From Hymenobacter algoricola (GTDB lineage Bacteria; Bacteroidota; Bacteroidia; Cytophagales; Hymenobacteraceae), in the NCBI RefSeq assembly GCF_039539525.1, contig NZ_BAABDH010000107.1, positions 22,741 through 86,740 of the forward strand: a stretch of DNA of 64,000 bases, in the 5' to 3' direction. Position numbers and translations under genes: made by a program. The first letter of the stretch is position 1. Every line of letters begins with the position of its first letter. The notes below the pieces were generated by a model that saw only the letters and a program-made list of their open reading frames with translations, made no database searches and was not told the DNA's origin. Below are positions 60,639-64,000 of this stretch, one piece after another.

Positions 60639-62861
60639 TTAGCGCCCCGTCGGATACGGATTCACGCCCATGTTCTGAAAGGCGAAGGCCCAGATGTCGG
60701 TCCACTCCTGAATCTGCAGGGCCGTGCTCTTGCCCGCGCCGTGGCCGGCATTCACGTCTACCCGGATCAGCTGCGGGTTGGGACCATTGTTGGCCGCCTG
60801 CAGCGCCGCGGCATACTTAAACGAGTGCGCGGGTACCACCCGGTCGTCGTGGTCGGCAGTGGTAATCATGGTGGCCGGGTACGCGACGTCGGTTTTCAGA
60901 TTGTGCAGGGGCGAGAATTTGTAGAGGTTCTGAAACTGGGCGAAGTTGTCGGAGGTGCCGTACTCGGGTGCCCAGTTCCAGCCGATGGTGAACTTCTGGT
61001 AGCGCAGCATGTCCATCACGCCCACGGCCGGGAAGGCCACGTGGGCCAGATCGGGGCGCTGGGTCATGGTGGCGCCCACCAGCAGGCCGCCGTTGGAGCC
61101 GCCGGCAATGGCCAGGTGCTGGGCGTCGGTGTAGCTCTGGATTTTGAGGTACTCGGCGGCGGCAATGAAGTCGTCGAACACGTTCTGCTTGCGGGGCGTC
61201 ATGCCGGCCTGGTGCCAGGCCTCGCCGTACTCGCCGCCCCCGCGCAGGTTCGGAATGGCCAGAATGCCGCCGTTTTCGAGCCAGAGCATGCGCACCACCG
61301 AAAAGCTGGGCGTGAGCGAGATGTTGAAGCCCCCGTAGGCGTACAGGTAGGTCGGGTTCTGACCGTTGAGCTTCAGCCCTTTCTTGTGGGTGATGAACAT
61401 CGGAATCTTGGTGCCGTCCTTGCTGGCGTAGAACACCTGCGTGGTCACGTAGTCAGCCGGGTTCACGTCCACTTTCGGGGCGCGCAGCACGGTGCTTTGC
61501 TTGGTGGCGAAGTCGTAGCGGTAAATCGTGGTGGGGTAGGTAAACGAGGTGAAGGAGTAGTACACGCTTTTGGCATCCCGGCGGCCCCCGAAGCCCGAGG
61601 CCGTGCCGATGGCGGGCAGCTCCACGTCGTTCTGAAACTCGCCGGTTTCGCTGTACACCTTCACCTGGCTGCTGGCGTCCTTCAGGTACGTCACCACCAG
61701 GTGGCCGCCCACGTGCTCGATGCTTTCGAGCTTGTTCTCGCTCTGCGGAATCACCTCTTTCCAGCTGGCTTCCTGGGGCTTTTTGGGGTCGATGAGCACC
61801 ACGCGGTAGCGCGGCGCCTTGTAGTTGGTGAGCACCAGCAGCTGCCCGCCCACGTTGCCGACCACCGAGTTGGTGTGCTCGTAGCTGGCAATCAGGGGCG
61901 TGAACTTGGTGGCCTGCTTCGCGTCGGTTAGGTCGCGCACGGCGAGGCGGTTGCCGTCGGCTTTGCCATCGGTGGTGTAGAGGGTCAGAAACCGCTCGTC
62001 TTCGGTGGTGCCCACGGTGCGGAAGCCCAGGGCCATGGCCTTGTCTTCGTACACCAGCTTATCGGCGCTCTGGGGCGTACCGAGCTGGTGGTAATAGACT
62101 TTGTGGAACTCGTTTTTGCCCGACAGCTGGTTCTGCCCGGCCTTGGGGGCATCGTAGCGGCTGTAGTAGAAGCCATCCTGGGCCCAGGCCGCCCCCGACA
62201 CTTTCACCCACTGCAGCTCATCATCGAGCGTTTTACGGGTCTTCAAGTCCATCACTTTCAGCTTCTGCCAGTCGGAGCCGCCGCCGCTGGTGGCGTAGGC
62301 CAGGTAGCGGTGGTCGTTGGAGAAGTAGGTGCCGGCCAGGGCCGTGGTGCCGTCGGCCGAGAACTTGTTGGGGTCGAGCAGCACGTCGGGCTGGCCTTCG
62401 GCGCCATTCTGCTGCACGTAGAGTACGGCCTGGTTCTGGAGGCCGTCGTTTTTGGAGAAGTACAGGTTGGACCCTTCCACCTGCGGCACGCCGTAGCGCT
62501 CGTAGTTCCACATTTTGGTGAGGCGGGCCTTGATCTGCTCCCGGAACGGAATCTTGTCGAGGTAGCCAAACGTCACCTTGTTTTCGGCCGTCACCCAGGC
62601 TTTGGTTTCCGGCGAGTCGAGGTCTTCCAGCCAGCGGTAGGGGTCGGTGACGGACGTACCGAAGTAGTCGTCGGTCTGGTTGGATCTACGGGTTTTGGGG
62701 TATTCCACGGTCAGGCGGGGTGTTGCGGGCGCGGCGGCCCCGCTGCGACGGTCCGAAGCACTCGACGTTTCAGCAGCTTGGGCAGCCGTATCCTGGGCGG
62801 GTTGGGAGGAACGGCAGGCGGCCAGCGTCGTCAACGACAGCAGGGCCAGGGTGGTTTTACG
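60639..62861 (-). CDS. Prolyl oligopeptidase family serine peptidase (lipoprotein)
   Basis: A 740-residue S9A peptidase that cleaves after proline in short peptides. The signal peptide ends in a lipobox (LALLSLTTLAACRSS), so it is probably membrane-anchored in the periplasm or surface. An N-terminal seven-bladed propeller (about residues 60-440, beginning DYFGTSVTDPYRWLEDLD) is followed by the catalytic domain: Ser in AIAGGSNGGLLVGATM, Asp in TTADHDDRVVPAHS and His in NAGHGAGKST. All three catalytic residues are present. The ATG at 62861 is chosen over 62909. Confidence 0.95.
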   Translation of the reverse strand, partial: RKTTLALLSLTTLAACRSSQPAQDTAAQAAETSSASDRRSGAAAPATPRLTVEYPKTRRSNQTDDYFGTSVTDPYRWLEDLDSPETKAWVTAENKVTFGYLDKIPFREQIKARLTKMWNYERYGVPQVEGSNLYFSKNDGLQNQAVLYVQQNGAEGQPDVLLDPNKFSADGTTALAGTYFSNDHRYLAYATSGGGSDWQKLKVMDLKTRKTLDDELQWVKVSGAAWAQDGFYYSRYDAPKAGQNQLSGKNEFHKVYYHQLGTPQSADKLVYEDKAMALGFRTVGTTEDERFLTLYTTDGKADGNRLAVRDLTDAKQATKFTPLIASYEHTNSVVGNVGGQLLVLTNYKAPRYRVVLIDPKKPQEASWKEVIPQSENKLESIEHVGGHLVVTYLKDASSQVKVYSETGEFQNDVELPAIGTASGFGGRRDAKSVYYSFTSFTYPTTIYRYDFATKQSTVLRAPKVDVNPADYVTTQVFYASKDGTKIPMFITHKKGLKLNGQNPTYLYAYGGFNISLTPSFSVVRMLWLENGGILAIPNLRGGGEYGEAWHQAGMTPRKQNVFDDFIAAAEYLKIQSYTDAQHLAIAGGSNGGLLVGATMTQRPDLAHVAFPAVGVMDMLRYQKFTIGWNWAPEYGTSDNFAQFQNLYKFSPLHNLKTDVAYPATMITTADHDDRVVPAHSFKYAAALQAANNGPNPQLIRVDVNAGHGAGKSTALQIQEWTDIWAFAFQNMGVNPYPTGR

Positions 62862-63057
62862 CATAGCTCGGATAGGGTAAAAACGGGCGTCTGCCCAAGG
62901 TAACGCCAAATACGCCGGCCGGGCCGATTTTATTTCCCCCGGAACAGGATTTTACACCCACTGATTACCGGGCCCGGCTGACTGCCGGCCCGCCCTGGCG
63001 GCTTTGCCCCCTCCCGGATTAGTGCAAACGCCTACTCTACCCACTGCTTATCCCTGA

Positions 63058-63123
63058 CCCGAAGGCAACCCGAAGGCAACCCGAACGCAACCCGAACACA
63101 ACCCGAACACAACCCGAACGGAA
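63058..63123. repeat. Six tandem 11-base repeats
   Basis: CCCGAAGGCAA, CCCGAAGGCAA, CCCGAACGCAA, CCCGAACACAA, CCCGAACACAA, CCCGAACGGAA run without gaps between the MotB-like gene and the prolyl oligopeptidase gene, both reading leftward. The unit matches about one helical turn, so the CCCGAA motifs would lie on one face of the DNA. Confidence 0.85.
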
Positions 63124-63196
63124 GGCGAAGGGACCATACAGGTACGGCGAACCAGCCATCCCGGCAGGATACTATTTCCTAGTAGCAACCAAGCAC

Positions 63197-63877
63197 TTAG
63201 CGGGCCGTGGCTATGCGCCCGATCTTGGGAATGACCTGAATCAGGAAGCGCTTGTTCTGGCCTTCGCGGGCCCCGGCGTAGCGGCCGGTGCCGAAGAAGC
63301 CGCTGCCCCCAATGATGAGCTCCACGCCGCGGTCCTGGCTGAAGTCGAGGCCGTTCTGCTTCCAGAAGTTGAGCAGGTTCAGGGCCCGGCGGTAGCTGAG
63401 CTGATAGGTGAGCTGCTCCTCAGCCCGGTTGCGGGCATTGTTGCCGGCGTAGCGCGCGGCCATGCCCTCCACAATCACGAGGTAGCGCACGGGCTGCTCG
63501 GTCTTGATGGTTTTAAGCACCGAGCGCAGCGTGCGGCCGGCCTGCAGCAGGGCAGGTTTATAGGCGTCCTGAATCTCGTCGCGCCCGGCCTTGAACTGCA
63601 CCGGCACCAGCAGCTCGTGGCGCTCCAGCGTGGGGTCGTACTTAAAATAGGTGCCCTCCAGCCGCTGCAGGGAGCGGCGAATCTTGGTTATCTGCTCCAG
63701 CTCCTCGGCCTTGGCCTTCAGCTCGCCGTTGGCCTTTTTCAGGTCGTTTTCGCGCTCCTTGAACAGCTTGAAGCTATACACGAACAGCACCAGCATCACC
63801 ACGAAGAGCGACGTCATCAGGTCCACGTAGCTGGGCCAGAAGAAGTCGTTGGAAGAGCGGTTTTGCGGGTCGTTCAT
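63197..63877 (-). CDS. MotB/OmpA-like membrane protein
   Basis: A 226-residue protein with a single N-terminal membrane helix after the stator-like motif FWPSYVDLMTSLFVVMLVLF (the Asp is the expected proton-carrying residue), a coiled-coil linker (residues about 40-75) and an OmpA-like C-terminal domain (VQFKAGRDEIQDAYKPALLQ, RYLVIVEGMAARYAGNNARN). Such proteins pair with MotA/TolQ/ExbB-like partners. None is visible: the 120 bases upstream contain stops in every frame and the window then ends. The sequence does not show whether it drives motility, transport or defence. Confidence 0.8.
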   Translation of the reverse strand: MNDPQNRSSNDFFWPSYVDLMTSLFVVMLVLFVYSFKLFKERENDLKKANGELKAKAEELEQITKIRRSLQRLEGTYFKYDPTLERHELLVPVQFKAGRDEIQDAYKPALLQAGRTLRSVLKTIKTEQPVRYLVIVEGMAARYAGNNARNRAEEQLTYQLSYRRALNLLNFWKQNGLDFSQDRGVELIIGGSGFFGTGRYAGAREGQNKRFLIQVIPKIGRIATAR

Positions 63878-64000
63878 GGTCTTTTGAGTATTATTCTAGG
63901 GGCTTAGGAAGCAGAAGTCAAGAGAATGGGCGTAACTTACTGTTATGCAGCCTGCTAACCGCTACTATAAGTGCAGCAAAATTTCGACCCTTAAATTCCG
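63878..64000. other. Non-coding end of window
   Basis: Several stop codons in each leftward frame; no feature recognised. Any partner gene of the MotB-like protein would have to lie further upstream than this gap. Confidence 0.5.

Noticed and set aside
63058..63123. CRISPR-like array
   Set aside because: The units are 11 bases and directly adjacent, with no spacers and no cas genes nearby.
63197..63877. Zorya defence system (ZorB)
   Set aside because: The motif resembles ZorB, but no ZorA, ZorC, ZorD or ZorE-like gene is in reach; the next gene is a prolyl oligopeptidase. Kept only as a follow-up idea.

Overview
The window looks like a chromosomal segment of a high-GC member of the Bacteroidota, order Cytophagales, most likely Hymenobacter or a close relative. 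The evidence is a complete gldKLMN plus PorP/SprF set and a SprE/PorW lipoprotein (type IX secretion and gliding), a giant surface protein with a type IX C-terminal sorting domain, a PafA-type phosphatase, an AtpB with a His-rich exported N-terminal extension, two promoters of the Bacteroidetes form TTTG-N19/20-TAnnTTTG, and high coding GC with long antisense shadow frames. The genus is an inference from the general look of the genes and repeats. No rRNA, tRNA, CRISPR array, prophage or integrated plasmid was seen.

Layout. 1-11.2 kb: the 3' part of lutB, a membrane protein with a channel-like pore loop, a 2,483-residue secreted beta-helix/Ig-repeat protein, and serine dehydratase. 11.4-18.3 kb: msrB, the fused NAD(P)HX repair enzyme, a UbiA-like prenyltransferase, pyrophosphatase, PafA phosphatase and a HAD phosphatase, separated by dispersed inverted repeats. 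18.3-20.9 kb is the most unusual stretch: a 31-bp perfect palindrome, two tandem hairpins, an HTH protein with a helical tail, a helical orphan protein, and a REP-associated tyrosine transposase (RAYT) set among five matching hairpins. 20.9-26.9 kb: an F-type ATP synthase operon (atpZ, an AtpI-like gene, B, E, F, H, A, G) without atpD and atpC. 27.1-34.5 kb: sprE/porW, PBP1A and uvrC. 34.5-40.4 kb: gldN, gldM, gldL, gldK and porP, read leftward, with consensus promoters before porP and gldK. 40.4-49.1 kb: hemD, a DUF4271 gene, a WecA/MraY-like transferase, lipB, yraN, a YwqK-like lipoprotein, htpG and an unknown gene. 49.7-55.4 kb: a probable metal-handling group of a small His-rich secreted protein, a TonB-dependent receptor, an esterase, a second HTH/helical regulator behind a 71-bp palindrome, and a zinc-type CDF exporter. 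55.4-64 kb: an MFS transporter, small unknown genes, a sterol-desaturase-like enzyme, a GNAT acetyltransferase, a prolyl oligopeptidase and a MotB/OmpA-like protein.

How the genes fit together. SprE/PorW, GldK-N and PorP build the type IX machine that would export the giant protein at 2.8-10.2 kb. Most of the rest is housekeeping: energy, cell wall, DNA repair, cofactor repair and lipoylation. The less explained material lies in the accessory DNA: at least four families of palindromic or tandem intergenic repeats, and two paralogous HTH/helical proteins that each follow conspicuous inverted repeats. No complete, clearly new multi-gene system is visible. The RAYT-hairpin locus and the HTH/helical protein family are the best candidates for follow-up.
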